Source of the DNA: a bacterium
Lineage (GTDB): Bacteria > Armatimonadota > Zipacnadia > Zipacnadales > UBA11051
Assembly (NCBI GenBank): GCA_021372615.1
Contig: JAJFUB010000169.1
Coordinates: 19,126-83,125 of the forward strand
Length of the DNA: 64,000 nucleotides
Direction of reading: 5' to 3'
Each line of letters begins with the position of its first letter. Positions within the stretch are counted from its first letter, which is position 1. The notes beneath the pieces are model-generated. The model ran no database searches. It had not been told where the DNA came from and saw only the letters and a program-made list of their open reading frames with translations. This document shows positions 28,784-37,225 of this stretch, in pieces. Made by a program: the position numbers and the translations under genes.

Positions 28784-30016
28784 ATGGCCGCCATGCCCCA
28801 GACCACTCGCCCACCGTCTTTCCACCTGATGGCCAAGCCTGCCGGGGCCGCCTGCAACCTCAACTGCGCCTACTGCTTCTTCCTCAAGAAGTCCGCGCTC
28901 TATCCCGACGGACCGGCTCGGATGTCGGACGCGGTGCTGGAGAGCTATCTGCGTCAGACGATCCAGGCTCAGCAGGTACCCCTCGTCACGATCGCCTGGC
29001 AGGGCGGGGAGCCGACGCTGATGGGCCTCGACTTCTACCGCCGGTCTGTGGAGATCGAGAAGCGCTACCTGAAGCCCGGCACGACGGTCGAGCGCACGTT
29101 GCAGACCAACGGGGTCTTGCTGGATGAGGAGTGGTGCAGGTTCCTGCACGAGCACAGCTACCTGGTCGGCCTCAGTCTCGATGGCCCGCGAGAGCTCCAC
29201 GACGTCTACCGCCGTGACAAGGCCGGCAAGCCAACCTTCGAGCGTGTGCTGCGTGCCGCACGGCTGATGCAGGAGCATGGCGTGGAGTTCAACGTCCTTT
29301 GCACCGTCAACGCTCAGAACGGGTCGCATCCCCTGAAGGTCTACCGGTTCTTCCGCGATGAGCTGAACGCGCGCTATCTGCAGTTCATCCCCATTGTTGA
29401 GCGCAACAACGCCAACGGCTTCCAGCAGGGAGACCGGGTGACTGACCGCTCGGTCCGCCCCCGGCAGTGGGGCCGCTTTCTGATCGATATCTTCGACGAG
29501 TGGGTGCGGCGCGACGTAGGTGAGATGTTCGTCCTCAACTTCGATGGCCCGCTGGCCAACTGGCTCGGCTCGCCTTCGACGTGCGTCTTCCGGCCGACGT
29601 GCGGCCAGGGAATGGCCCTGGAGCGCAATGGCGATCTGTACTGCTGTGACCACTACGTGGAGCCGGACTACCTGTTGGGCAACATCCTGGAGACACCGCT
29701 GGTGGAGCTGGTGTCCTCCGCCCGGCAGTTCCGCTTCGGTCAGGCCAAGCGAGACACGCTACCACGCTACTGCCGGCAGTGCGAGGTGCTGTTCGCCTGC
29801 AACGGGGAGTGCCCCAAGAACCGCCTCGCGCGGACGCCCGAGGGCGAGCCCGGCCTGAACTATCTGTGTGCCGGCTACAAGGCCTTCTTCAGGCACGTGG
29901 ACCAGCCGATGAGGCTGATGGCGCAGTTGCTGCGGCGAGGTCGCGAGGCCAGGGAGGTGATGGGACTGCTCAGACAGGCTCAGCATGGCCATCAGGCTGC
30001 CGAGTGCCTTCCGTAG
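28784..30016 (+). CDS. Anaerobic sulfatase maturase (radical SAM/SPASM, anSME-like)
   Basis: 410 residues. ATG 28784 has GAGGGAGA at 28772-28779; the longer frame has no such signal. The radical SAM cluster motif is Cys24-NLN-Cys28-AY-Cys31. WQGGEPTLMGLDFY and QTNGVLLDEEW are typical of anaerobic sulfatase-maturating enzymes. The SPASM/Twitch region holds CVFRPTCGQGMALERNG, YCCDHY, CRQCEVLFACNGECPKNR and a final Cys, enough for two auxiliary 4Fe-4S clusters. The enzyme oxidises the active-site Cys or Ser of sulfatases to formylglycine without oxygen. Two Cys-type sulfatase genes follow directly on the same strand, which supports the call strongly. Confidence 0.93.
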   Translation: MAAMPQTTRPPSFHLMAKPAGAACNLNCAYCFFLKKSALYPDGPARMSDAVLESYLRQTIQAQQVPLVTIAWQGGEPTLMGLDFYRRSVEIEKRYLKPGTTVERTLQTNGVLLDEEWCRFLHEHSYLVGLSLDGPRELHDVYRRDKAGKPTFERVLRAARLMQEHGVEFNVLCTVNAQNGSHPLKVYRFFRDELNARYLQFIPIVERNNANGFQQGDRVTDRSVRPRQWGRFLIDIFDEWVRRDVGEMFVLNFDGPLANWLGSPSTCVFRPTCGQGMALERNGDLYCCDHYVEPDYLLGNILETPLVELVSSARQFRFGQAKRDTLPRYCRQCEVLFACNGECPKNRLARTPEGEPGLNYLCAGYKAFFRHVDQPMRLMAQLLRRGREAREVMGLLRQAQHGHQAAECLP

Positions 30017-30172
30017 CACCCCGTGCCGGCGTGGCAGCGGGAGCTGACGTCAGCGCTACGACAGCAGAATGTGATGCCCGAACCAGGCGGCCCCTGCCAA
30101 AGGAGCCTGGCCGGGCGCCGCCGGGTCCGGCGCGCTTGGCAGAGTCCCCGGACCCACGAGGAGGGCTACTCT

Positions 30173-31666
30173 ATGGCAGACGCAAAGAAGCCGAACATCC
30201 TGATCATCTGGGGTGACGACATCGGGTGGTTCAACGTCAGTGCCTACAACCTGGGCATTATGGGCTACCGGACCCCCAACATCGATCGCATCGCCCAGGA
30301 AGGGATGCTCTTCACCGACTGGTACGGGCAGCAGAGCTGCACGGCCGGGCGCGCGGCCTTCATCACAGGGCAGCAGCCGATCCGTACCGGCCTGACCAAG
30401 GTAGGCCTGCCCGGGGCGGAACAGGGCATCCAGCGGGAAGACCCCACCATCGCCGAGCTGCTCAAGCCACACGGGTACGTCTGCGGCCAGTTCGGCAAGA
30501 ACCACCTGGGGGACCGTGACGAGTTCCTGCCGACGGTCCACGGCTTCGACGAGTTCTTCGGTAACCTCTATCACCTCAACGCCGAGGAAGAGCCCGAACT
30601 GCCGGACTACCCCAAGGACCCGAGGTTCAAAGAGCGGTTCGGCCCGCGCGGCGTCCTGCGCTCGTGGGCCCAGCCGGATGGGACACAGAAGATCGAGAAC
30701 ACCGGCCCCCTGACCAGGAAGCGGATGGAGACCTTCGATGAGGAGGTGACGGAGGCCGCGCTGGACTTCATCGAGCGCCAGGCCAAGGCGGATCAGCCCT
30801 TCTTCTGCTGGTGGAACTCGACCAAGATGCATGTTTGGACACACCTGAAGGAGAGTGCCCTCGGCGTGACGGGCGTCGGCCTCTACCCGGACGGGATGGT
30901 GGAGCACGACAAGCACGTCGGGCAACTGCTGGACAAGCTGGACGAGCTGGGCATCGCGGACAACACCATCGTGATGTACTCGACCGACAACGGCGCCGAG
31001 GTTCTCAGTTGGCCCGACGGGGGCGCCACGCCCTTCCGCGGGGAGAAGGGCAGCAACTGGGAGGGCGGCTGGCGGGTCCCCTGCGCCATCCGCTGGCCGG
31101 GAGTCATCAAGCCCGGCAGCATCAGCAACGAGATCTTCTGTCACCAGGACATGCTGCCGACCCTGCTCGCAGCCGCGGGCGATCCGGATGTTGTGGAGAA
31201 GCTCAAGCAGGGCCATCAGGTCGGTGACATGACCTACCGCGTCCACATTGACGGCTACAACATGATGCCCTTCCTGTCGGGCGAAGTGGAGGAGAACCCG
31301 CGCAAGGGGTTCCTCTACTGGAGTGACGATGGCGACTTGCTGGCGCTGCGGGTGGGATCGTACAAGACCCACTTCCTCGAACAGCGGGCCGACGGCGTTC
31401 AAGCCTGGGGCGAACCCTTCGTCCATCTGCGAGCGCCGAAGCTGATGCACCTCCGTAGTGACCCCTTTGAGCGGATTGACGTGGCCTGTCAGACGCTCGG
31501 CCAGCGCTGGGCTATCGATCACCTGTGGGTCTTCATCCCCGCCCAGGCGATCGTGATGAAGTTCCTTGAGACTCTGCAGGAGTTCCCGCCCCGCCAGAGG
31601 CCGGCGAGCTGGACCGTCGACGAGATCGTCCAGAAGCTGACCCAGGGGGCTCGCACCAACGGCTAG
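30173..31666 (+). CDS. Type I sulfatase (Cys-type), first of two paralogues
   Basis: 497 residues from ATG 30173, with CGAGGAGGG at 30157-30165; the frame before it is low complexity. The N-terminus KPNILIIWGDDIGWFN holds the metal-binding Asp15-Asp16. The sulfatase signature is Cys56-TAGR, the Cys to be turned into formylglycine; Ala takes the usual Pro position. Further marks are FGKNHLGDRDEFLPT, YSTDNGAE and FRGEKGSNWEGGWRVP. There is no signal peptide, so it would act in the cytoplasm unless exported otherwise, unusual for glycan sulfatases. The maturase gene is 156 bases upstream. Substrate unknown. Confidence 0.92.
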   Translation: MADAKKPNILIIWGDDIGWFNVSAYNLGIMGYRTPNIDRIAQEGMLFTDWYGQQSCTAGRAAFITGQQPIRTGLTKVGLPGAEQGIQREDPTIAELLKPHGYVCGQFGKNHLGDRDEFLPTVHGFDEFFGNLYHLNAEEEPELPDYPKDPRFKERFGPRGVLRSWAQPDGTQKIENTGPLTRKRMETFDEEVTEAALDFIERQAKADQPFFCWWNSTKMHVWTHLKESALGVTGVGLYPDGMVEHDKHVGQLLDKLDELGIADNTIVMYSTDNGAEVLSWPDGGATPFRGEKGSNWEGGWRVPCAIRWPGVIKPGSISNEIFCHQDMLPTLLAAAGDPDVVEKLKQGHQVGDMTYRVHIDGYNMMPFLSGEVEENPRKGFLYWSDDGDLLALRVGSYKTHFLEQRADGVQAWGEPFVHLRAPKLMHLRSDPFERIDVACQTLGQRWAIDHLWVFIPAQAIVMKFLETLQEFPPRQRPASWTVDEIVQKLTQGARTNG

Positions 31667-31695
31667 TGTTGTGTCCCGCGATTGGCTATGTGGTC

Positions 31696-31735
31696 CCAGT
31701 AGCGCGGGCAGGCGAGCCGCCTGCCCTACTGCACA
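31696..31735. repeat. Palindromic repeat AGTAGCGCGGGCAGGCG...CCTGCCCTACT
   Basis: Lies between the two sulfatase genes. The arms GGGCAGGCG and CGCCTGCCC form a hairpin. Related copies occur at 48763-48828 (intergenic) and 47429-47459 (inside a gene). Confidence 0.65.
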
Positions 31736-31852
31736 GCCCCTAGCCATCACCGGGACAGCACACTAGGACCAGATCCGGGATGGTGCCGGCAGACCCGCCA
31801 GGGGCATCGCCAGCGCCATCCCGCCAACACGAAGTTGAAGGGAGATATCTGC

Positions 31853-33343
31853 ATGGCCGCCCAACCCAACATCGTCGTGATCTGGGGCGACGACATTGGC
31901 CAGAGCAACCTGAGTTGCTACACGCGAGGACTGATGGGCTACCAGACGCCCAACATCGACCGCCTTGCCAACGAGGGCATGCTATTCACGGACTACTACG
32001 GGCAGCAGAGCTGCACCGCGGGCCGAGCCGCCTTCATCACCGGGCAGACTCCGTTCCGCACCGGTCTCACCAAGGTGGGGGTGCCAGGCGCCGACATGGG
32101 CCTGCGGCCCGAAGACCCGACGCTCGCCGAGCTGCTCAAGCCGCACGGCTACGCCACAGCGCAGTTCGGCAAGAACCACTTCGGTGACCGCGACGAGTAT
32201 CTGCCGACCAACCACGGCTTTGACGAGTTCTACGGGAACCTCTATCACCTCAACGCCGAGGAAGAGCCGGAGTTGCGGGACTGGCCGCCGGACGCCCAGT
32301 TCCCGAACTTCCGTAAGGTCTACGCCCCACGCGGCGTGCTGCACTGCTTCTCCGATGGCGGGATCGAGGACACCGGTCCGCTGACCAAAAAGCGCATGGA
32401 GACGATCGACGACGATGTGGCCGAGCGGTCGGCGAACTGGATCGAGGCACAGGCTCAGGCCGGGGTGCCTTTCTTCGTCTGGGTCAACTTCACCCACATG
32501 CATCTGCGCACCCACGCCAAGCCTGAGAGCCTCGGACAGTCCGGGCTCTGGCAGTCGGAGTACCACGATGTGATGATCGACCACGACAGGAACGTCGGCA
32601 CGGTCCTGGACAAGCTCGACGAGCTTGGCATCGCCGACAACACGATCGTGTTCTACAGCACGGACAACGGCCCGCACATGAACTCCTGGCCCGACGGCGG
32701 CATGACGCCCTTCCGTAGTGAGAAGAACAGCAACTGGGAGGGGGCCTTCCGCGTCCCCGCGCTGGTGCGGTGGCCCGGCAAGATCAAGGCCGGGTCGGTC
32801 TGCAACGACATCATGGCCCATCAGGACTGGGTCACGACCCTGCTGGCTGCTGTCGGCGAGGCCGACATCAACGAGAAGCTGCAGAAGGGCCATGAGGCGA
32901 ACGGCAAGACCTTCAAGGTCCACCTCGATGGCTACAACTTCCTGCCCTATCTGCTGGGTGAGGCGCCGCACGGACCGCGGCAGGGGTTCATCTACTTCTC
33001 CGACGACGGTGAACTCGTTGCCGTGCGCTTCCACAACTGGAAGGTCGTGTTTGCTGAACAGCGCCGGACGGGGACCCTGGCCATCTGGGGTGAGCCGTTC
33101 ATCCCGCTGCGCTTCCCCAAGCTGTTCAACCTCCGTTGCGACCCATACGAGCGGGCCGACATCACCTCCAACACCTACTACGACTGGCTGCTGGACCACA
33201 TCTTCCTGCTGGCCGCAGCGGCCGTCATCGTGGAGGAGTTCGTCAAGACTTGCGAGGCGTTCCCGCCGCGCCAGAAGCCGGGGACCTTCACGGTCGATCA
33301 GATACTCCAGCAGCTGCAGAACCCGCACGCCGGCGCAAGCTGA
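31853..33343 (+). CDS. Type I sulfatase (Cys-type), second paralogue
   Basis: 496 residues. GGAGA at 31841-31845 sets ATG 31853 as the start (7-base spacing); the in-frame TTG at 31835 would include that site. Metal-binding Asp13-Asp14 in IWGDDIGQSN and the formylglycine site Cys54-TAGR are present, as are FGKNHFGDRDEYLPT, THMHLRTH, YSTDNGPHMNSWPDGG and FRSEKNSNWEGAFRVP. It aligns along its whole length with the gene 187 bases upstream, so the pair arose by tandem duplication and may act on related sulfate esters. It also lacks a signal peptide. A terminator follows at 33412. Confidence 0.92.
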   Translation: MAAQPNIVVIWGDDIGQSNLSCYTRGLMGYQTPNIDRLANEGMLFTDYYGQQSCTAGRAAFITGQTPFRTGLTKVGVPGADMGLRPEDPTLAELLKPHGYATAQFGKNHFGDRDEYLPTNHGFDEFYGNLYHLNAEEEPELRDWPPDAQFPNFRKVYAPRGVLHCFSDGGIEDTGPLTKKRMETIDDDVAERSANWIEAQAQAGVPFFVWVNFTHMHLRTHAKPESLGQSGLWQSEYHDVMIDHDRNVGTVLDKLDELGIADNTIVFYSTDNGPHMNSWPDGGMTPFRSEKNSNWEGAFRVPALVRWPGKIKAGSVCNDIMAHQDWVTTLLAAVGEADINEKLQKGHEANGKTFKVHLDGYNFLPYLLGEAPHGPRQGFIYFSDDGELVAVRFHNWKVVFAEQRRTGTLAIWGEPFIPLRFPKLFNLRCDPYERADITSNTYYDWLLDHIFLLAAAAVIVEEFVKTCEAFPPRQKPGTFTVDQILQQLQNPHAGAS

Positions 33344-33411
33344 GCGGCGTCGCCAGTACGCGGCGCGCCTACCTCGCCCCGCGAGCCGGTGTTGCTTCCG
33401 GGACAGAGCGC

Positions 33412-33449
33412 GAGTGCCCGCCCCACATCAGGGGCGGGCGCTCTTCTTG
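33412..33449 (+). terminator. Rho-independent terminator after the sulfatase operon
   Basis: GAGTGCCCGCCCC (33412-33424) pairs with GGGGCGGGCGCTC (33431-33443) with one G-U pair and a 6-base loop, followed by TTCTTG. It lies 69 bases after the second sulfatase stop. Confidence 0.8.
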
Positions 33450-33466
33450 CAGGTCGCCATGGTGGG

Positions 33467-33748
33467 CTACTTCAACTCGTCCGGCCTGTCTCCCGCCTTC
33501 GGCGGGCGCTTGGCCTCCCGCAGCGCAGCAATGGACTGGGGGTCCGGCCTCCCCCCAGGGTTCATCCCGCGATGGACGTGCCGCCACGCATGGTTGTACT
33601 GCCCCCGTCGGTAGGCCACCTCGACCAGGGCGAGGTGGACCTGGGCGTTGTGGGGGCTGAGCGCGGCCGCTCGGCTCAGGTTGGTCGAGGCGTCGCGGGC
33701 GTTGGCGGTGGGGTGAGGCTCGCGCCCCAGTCCGTCTGCGGCTGCTGC
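33467..33748 (-). pseudogene. TPR-like remnant overlapping the 3' end of the FixJ-type gene
   Basis: A 93-codon open stretch on the minus strand, in another frame than the FixJ gene it partly overlaps, translates to a clean tetratricopeptide-like motif: LSRAAALSPHNAQVHLALVE then VAYRRGQYNHAWRHVHRG. The Leu, Ala, Pro, Gly and Tyr positions match the TPR pattern. It ends in TAG (33467-33469). A TGA at 33749-33751 closes the frame upstream, and no start codon with a ribosome binding site is present. It may be the tail of a once longer regulator-TPR protein after a frameshift, or a separate decayed gene. Confidence 0.35.
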
Positions 33749-34353
33749 TCAAGCACCGTGAGGGCGCGCACCAACTCGGCGACCGAGTTGACCTGCATGA
33801 GCTGCATCAGCTTCGCCCGATGCACCTTCACAGTCTTCTCCGTGATGCCCAGAGCCGTACCGATCTGCTTGTTCAGCAGTCCCTGCGCGACCAGGTGCAT
33901 CACCTGACGTTGGCGCCGACTGAGCCGAGCCGCCCGGGCGCGGATGTCCGCCGCGTCCCTGGCCCGGCGTCGCCGCTGCCGGCTCACTGCGAGGCACTCG
34001 ACGACGGCGTCCAGCAACTCGGCATCGCCGAAGGGCTTGGGCAGGAGGTTGATGGCGCCGCCCCTCAGCGCGCGCACGACCGTAGGGACGTCCGCATGGC
34101 CGGTGATGAAGACGATGGGGATGCTGTTGCCCCTCTCGATCAGAGCCTCCTGCAACTCCGTACCCGTCGCGCCCGGCAGGGCTACATCCAACACCAGGCA
34201 CGATGGACCATCGGGGGACTGAGCCTGCAGGAACTCCTCGGCGGACGCAAAGGCCTCCGTACGCAGGCCGGCCGAGGCCAGCAGCCTTGTCAGGGCGCGA
34301 CGTACGGATGCTTCGTCGTCAACAACGTAGACCACGGCCTCAGGGTCTATCAT
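33676..34353 (-). CDS. FixJ-family response regulator, second copy
   Basis: 225 residues. Receiver with Asp12-Asp13, phosphoacceptor Asp56 (CLVLDVALPG), Thr in VFITGH and Lys in LLPKPF. The LuxR-type HTH has LSRRQRQVMHLVAQG, NKQIGTALGI and EKTVKVHRAKLMQLMQ. Closely related to the regulator at 22070 along its whole length. The C-terminal tail (SLTPPPTPATPRPT) is unusual, low complexity and read in a different frame from a TPR-like stretch, suggesting that the original 3' end was changed by a frameshift. The upstream gene on the same strand (34561-35349) encodes a beta-barrel, repeating the FixJ/barrel pairing seen at 22-23.6 kb. Confidence 0.9.
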   Translation of the reverse strand: MIDPEAVVYVVDDEASVRRALTRLLASAGLRTEAFASAEEFLQAQSPDGPSCLVLDVALPGATGTELQEALIERGNSIPIVFITGHADVPTVVRALRGGAINLLPKPFGDAELLDAVVECLAVSRQRRRRARDAADIRARAARLSRRQRQVMHLVAQGLLNKQIGTALGITEKTVKVHRAKLMQLMQVNSVAELVRALTVLEQQPQTDWGASLTPPPTPATPRPT

Positions 34354-34560
34354 GGTCGTGTGCCCCCCTCTGCGGGCGCGCCAGGTGGCCCGCGAGCGCT
34401 AGGGTGCTGACGATACGCCTTCGGACGTTCGCTGGCCGGAGGCCGACTCCCTGCCTACAGCGGGGCGGGCCGCACCTGTCCTGGGGAGGTAGCACACGAG
34501 GACAGGGGCGCGGAGGCCGACCTCCGCGCCCCTGCTTCTACCGGTTCGATGGCGTCTAGG

Positions 34561-35349
34561 CTACCAGCCGTAGATGACCGAGAAGGTTGGCCCCTTGCTC
34601 TGGTAGTCCAGCGTCGCATCTCTGTCGCCCAGATCATCGTTCCTGAGGCCGAACCAGCCGTACCCGGCTGTGACAGAGAAATGCTGATCGATCGTGTACA
34701 CGAGGCTCGGCAGGGCGTGCCACGTCGCTTCCGAACCGATCCCGAAACCGCCGTAGTCGCCCTTCGCGATGAAGGCCCACCGCCTGTCCAACGGGATGAC
34801 CGCCGTGACACCGACAAACGGCTCGACCCAGCTCTCCGAGAAGCCTCCCGAGTGACTCACCGCCGCATAGTCCACGTCTACGTCGAGGTCCAGCGTAGTC
34901 ACACGGGCGCCGATGCTGCCGTTGATCAAGGTGGGGGGACCGGGCTTGGAGGTGAGGGGCCCTGCCCACAGGTTGCGATCCCAGCCGACCTCATACAAGT
35001 TCTGCGTGAAGCTGACGGCGAGGTGCACCGGACTGGCAGCGCCAGCCGGCTGCGTCGTGCCTGAGTCCTCGAGGTTCAGGAGACAGATGTTGAGGAAATA
35101 GGTGTCTTTCCCCTTGCTTGCGGAGGCGTTCAGGTTGAGGCCCGTGGCGTGCTCAACGACGTCGCTCGCGTCGATCTCGAACGGGAGCTCGAAGCCCCCG
35201 ACGATCCACTCCCCGGTCAGGTCGCCCAACATGCCGCCAGTGCCAACGCGCCATCGCCATTCATCCTGGCCCTGCGCGCTGGCCGCCGAGCAGACGACCA
35301 ACCCGGCGATCAGTGCGGCCACTGCTGCGATGCCCAGTCGACTTCCCAT
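34561..35349 (-). CDS. Outer-membrane beta-barrel protein
   Basis: 262 residues from ATG 35349, with AGGAGGA a few bases upstream (35355-35361). The signal peptide is MGSRLGIAAVAALIAGLVVC...SAASA, cut before QGQD. The mature part alternates short strands with polar turns (WEWRV-like WRWRVGTGGML, IVGGFELPFEIDA, LNLNASASKGKD, VHLAVSFTQNLYEVGW, FVGVTAVIPLDRRWAFIAKGD) and closes with FSVIYGW, the C-terminal aromatic typical of barrel proteins. It is upstream of and probably cotranscribed with the FixJ gene. Function unknown; only the architecture is shared with the barrel at 22783. Confidence 0.7.
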   Translation of the reverse strand: MGSRLGIAAVAALIAGLVVCSAASAQGQDEWRWRVGTGGMLGDLTGEWIVGGFELPFEIDASDVVEHATGLNLNASASKGKDTYFLNICLLNLEDSGTTQPAGAASPVHLAVSFTQNLYEVGWDRNLWAGPLTSKPGPPTLINGSIGARVTTLDLDVDVDYAAVSHSGGFSESWVEPFVGVTAVIPLDRRWAFIAKGDYGGFGIGSEATWHALPSLVYTIDQHFSVTAGYGWFGLRNDDLGDRDATLDYQSKGPTFSVIYGW

Positions 35350-35797
35350 AGTGTTCCTCCTAGGACCGACATGGTTTGTTGCGACCGAGGACGCTGGCTG
35401 CTCCCTGGCCACACGAATACCCGAGCCTCCGCCTCACGGCGACACCATCGCGGCCCGCGCGCCGGGAGGGGCCACCGGTTCCGTCCACATGCCCCGAGCG
35501 CGGCGACCGTCGAGTAACGTGCCAACGACCCGCAACACGTGCCCCGGGCTCGCGTCAGGCGACACCCACTGGCAGGATGGTATCGCCCCGACGCACCGAC
35601 GAGCAATGGGACCTTGGTCCACTCGGCAGCCACACGCTCACCATCCCCAGGTGAGGGCCTGGAACGCGCACCCTCGCTTCCTGATCTTCCCGGTCGCACA
35701 TGACCTAACGTCCCATTGCTGCGTCCGGGCGTCCGACCTATGCTGGTCTCGCTGGCGCAGGGCCTGCGCGGCAGTCGTAGACGATGGAGGCGAACTG
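35350..35797. other. 448-bp divergent intergenic region
   Basis: Lies between the beta-barrel gene (minus) and a secreted-protein gene (plus). The plus-strand frame of the latter is open through the region, but no start with a ribosome binding site exists before 35798. I see no convincing two-box promoter, hairpin or repeat. Confidence 0.5.
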
Positions 35798-36904
35798 ATG
35801 CGACCGACAGTGGTCTGGTTTGGCCTGTTGGCAGTGCTGCTCAGCCCGTTCGCGGCGCTCTCGGCGCCGACAACCATCGCCGATGGAACGCCCATCGTCC
35901 TGCAGCTCCCCACGTCTCTGACGTCCGGTGTCCCCAAGGTCGGCACACCCGTGCCGCTCATCGTGCGCGACACCGTCCACGACGCCTCCGGTCAGATGCT
36001 GGTGGGTAACGGCGCTGTCGCGTCCGCAACGGTCACGCTATCGAGGGGAGCGAAGCGGCTGTTGCAGCCGGGCGCACTGGACTTCATCGTCAAGTACGTG
36101 TCTGCAGTGGATGGCACGAGGCTGATCGTGCGGGGCATGCAGCACAAGGTCGGCACGACGGTGCGGCCGGCCGCCCGCATGGGGATCGCGTTCTTCCTCA
36201 AGCCCCTCATGCTGGCTAAAGGGAAGAACGTGACAATCCCCGCAGGCCTGCAGTTCCCCGTGTATGTAGACGGCGACCAGAAGCTCGAAGGGGCCTCCGC
36301 TCCGGATGCCCCCCTCCCCCTGGTCACGACCGACCTCGTGAGCCTGTGTGCGGGTTCAGACAACGTCACATACAGCTTCACCCTGACCAACCCAAACAGC
36401 GCCCACGGGCTGCGCGGCGCCGCGGTAACCGCTGCGGTGCTCGATGCCAGTGGGGCGGTGATCGGTACCAGTGCCAGCCTCGACCCCGGCGACCCGCAGC
36501 AAGTGATCTGCGCGCTGCAGCCAGGCCAGACCCGGACATATGTCAGGCGGGTCGGTTTCCAGGGGACTTACGGGGGAACCCAGGTCCACATCGCGCAGCC
36601 ATGGGAGAAGTGGACCGAGCCCCAGGCTCCGCCGGCCGGAGTCCGGGTGCTCTATTCGGAGTGGCAGGGCGCGAGCGCCATCAAGGGCATGGTCCGCAAC
36701 GAACAGCAGACCGCACTCCGGAACGTCCAGATCATGGTGACGGTGCGCCAGAAGGGCGCCATCGGCGCGATGGGTCTGGCGACCCTCGACCGCCTCGACG
36801 CCGCCACCAACCGCGACTTCCGGGTTGACCTGGTTGGCTCTACGGAGCCCGGCGGACCGTACGACATCACAGTTGAGGCGCAGCCCGTACCACCGAAACC
36901 GTGA
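35798..36904 (+). CDS. Secreted protein of unknown function with an FxLYD-like C-terminal domain
   Basis: 368 residues. ATG 35798 follows GGAGG (35786-35790) by 7 bases and gives a signal peptide MRPTVVWFGLLAVLLSPFAALSA. The first half (about 25-170) contains VLQLPTSLTSGVPKVGTPVPL and VGNGAVASATVTLSRGAKR, resembling small beta-domain proteins that bind cell-wall or surface ligands. The C-terminal part (about 290-360) reads IKGMVRNEQQTALRNVQIMV and ...ATNRDFRVDLVG, close to the FxLYD pattern. The frame extends upstream to 35102, but that extension overlaps the beta-barrel gene in antisense and is rejected. No partner is obvious. Confidence 0.6.
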   Translation: MRPTVVWFGLLAVLLSPFAALSAPTTIADGTPIVLQLPTSLTSGVPKVGTPVPLIVRDTVHDASGQMLVGNGAVASATVTLSRGAKRLLQPGALDFIVKYVSAVDGTRLIVRGMQHKVGTTVRPAARMGIAFFLKPLMLAKGKNVTIPAGLQFPVYVDGDQKLEGASAPDAPLPLVTTDLVSLCAGSDNVTYSFTLTNPNSAHGLRGAAVTAAVLDASGAVIGTSASLDPGDPQQVICALQPGQTRTYVRRVGFQGTYGGTQVHIAQPWEKWTEPQAPPAGVRVLYSEWQGASAIKGMVRNEQQTALRNVQIMVTVRQKGAIGAMGLATLDRLDAATNRDFRVDLVGSTEPGGPYDITVEAQPVPPKP

Positions 36905-37225
36905 TCGCTCGCAGTGGCAGCACAGACGAGGCGGCCGGCGCCGGAACTCCTGGTGGGATCTGCTCTTGAGTACGCCCCGGTTCTCCAGGCTGATCATGCA
37001 GGCGTGCACGCAGCCTCGGCCGCAGCGCACGGCGCTGAGAGACCTCACCGCGGATGGCACAGACACGGGGGCTGGGGCAAGCGACCGACAGTGACACGGC
37101 GTCTGGCGCCGCTCTGAGGCACCGCTGCTCGCGCCGAGAGCGAGGGCCGGTGTGTATCTCACGAAGCGTCGCGCACGACACCCAGGACCTGTCTCTCCTA
37201 GTGCGCAGACTTGTGCACGTCAGTA
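36905..37225. other. 321-bp intergenic region, nothing recognised
   Basis: Lies between the secreted-protein gene and the convergent AraC regulator gene. I see no gene, clear hairpin with T-run, or repeat family member here. Confidence 0.5.

Noticed and set aside
35102..35797. Long upstream extension of the secreted-protein gene at 35798
   Set aside because: It runs antisense through the beta-barrel gene and has no start signal, while ATG 35798 has GGAGG and a signal peptide.
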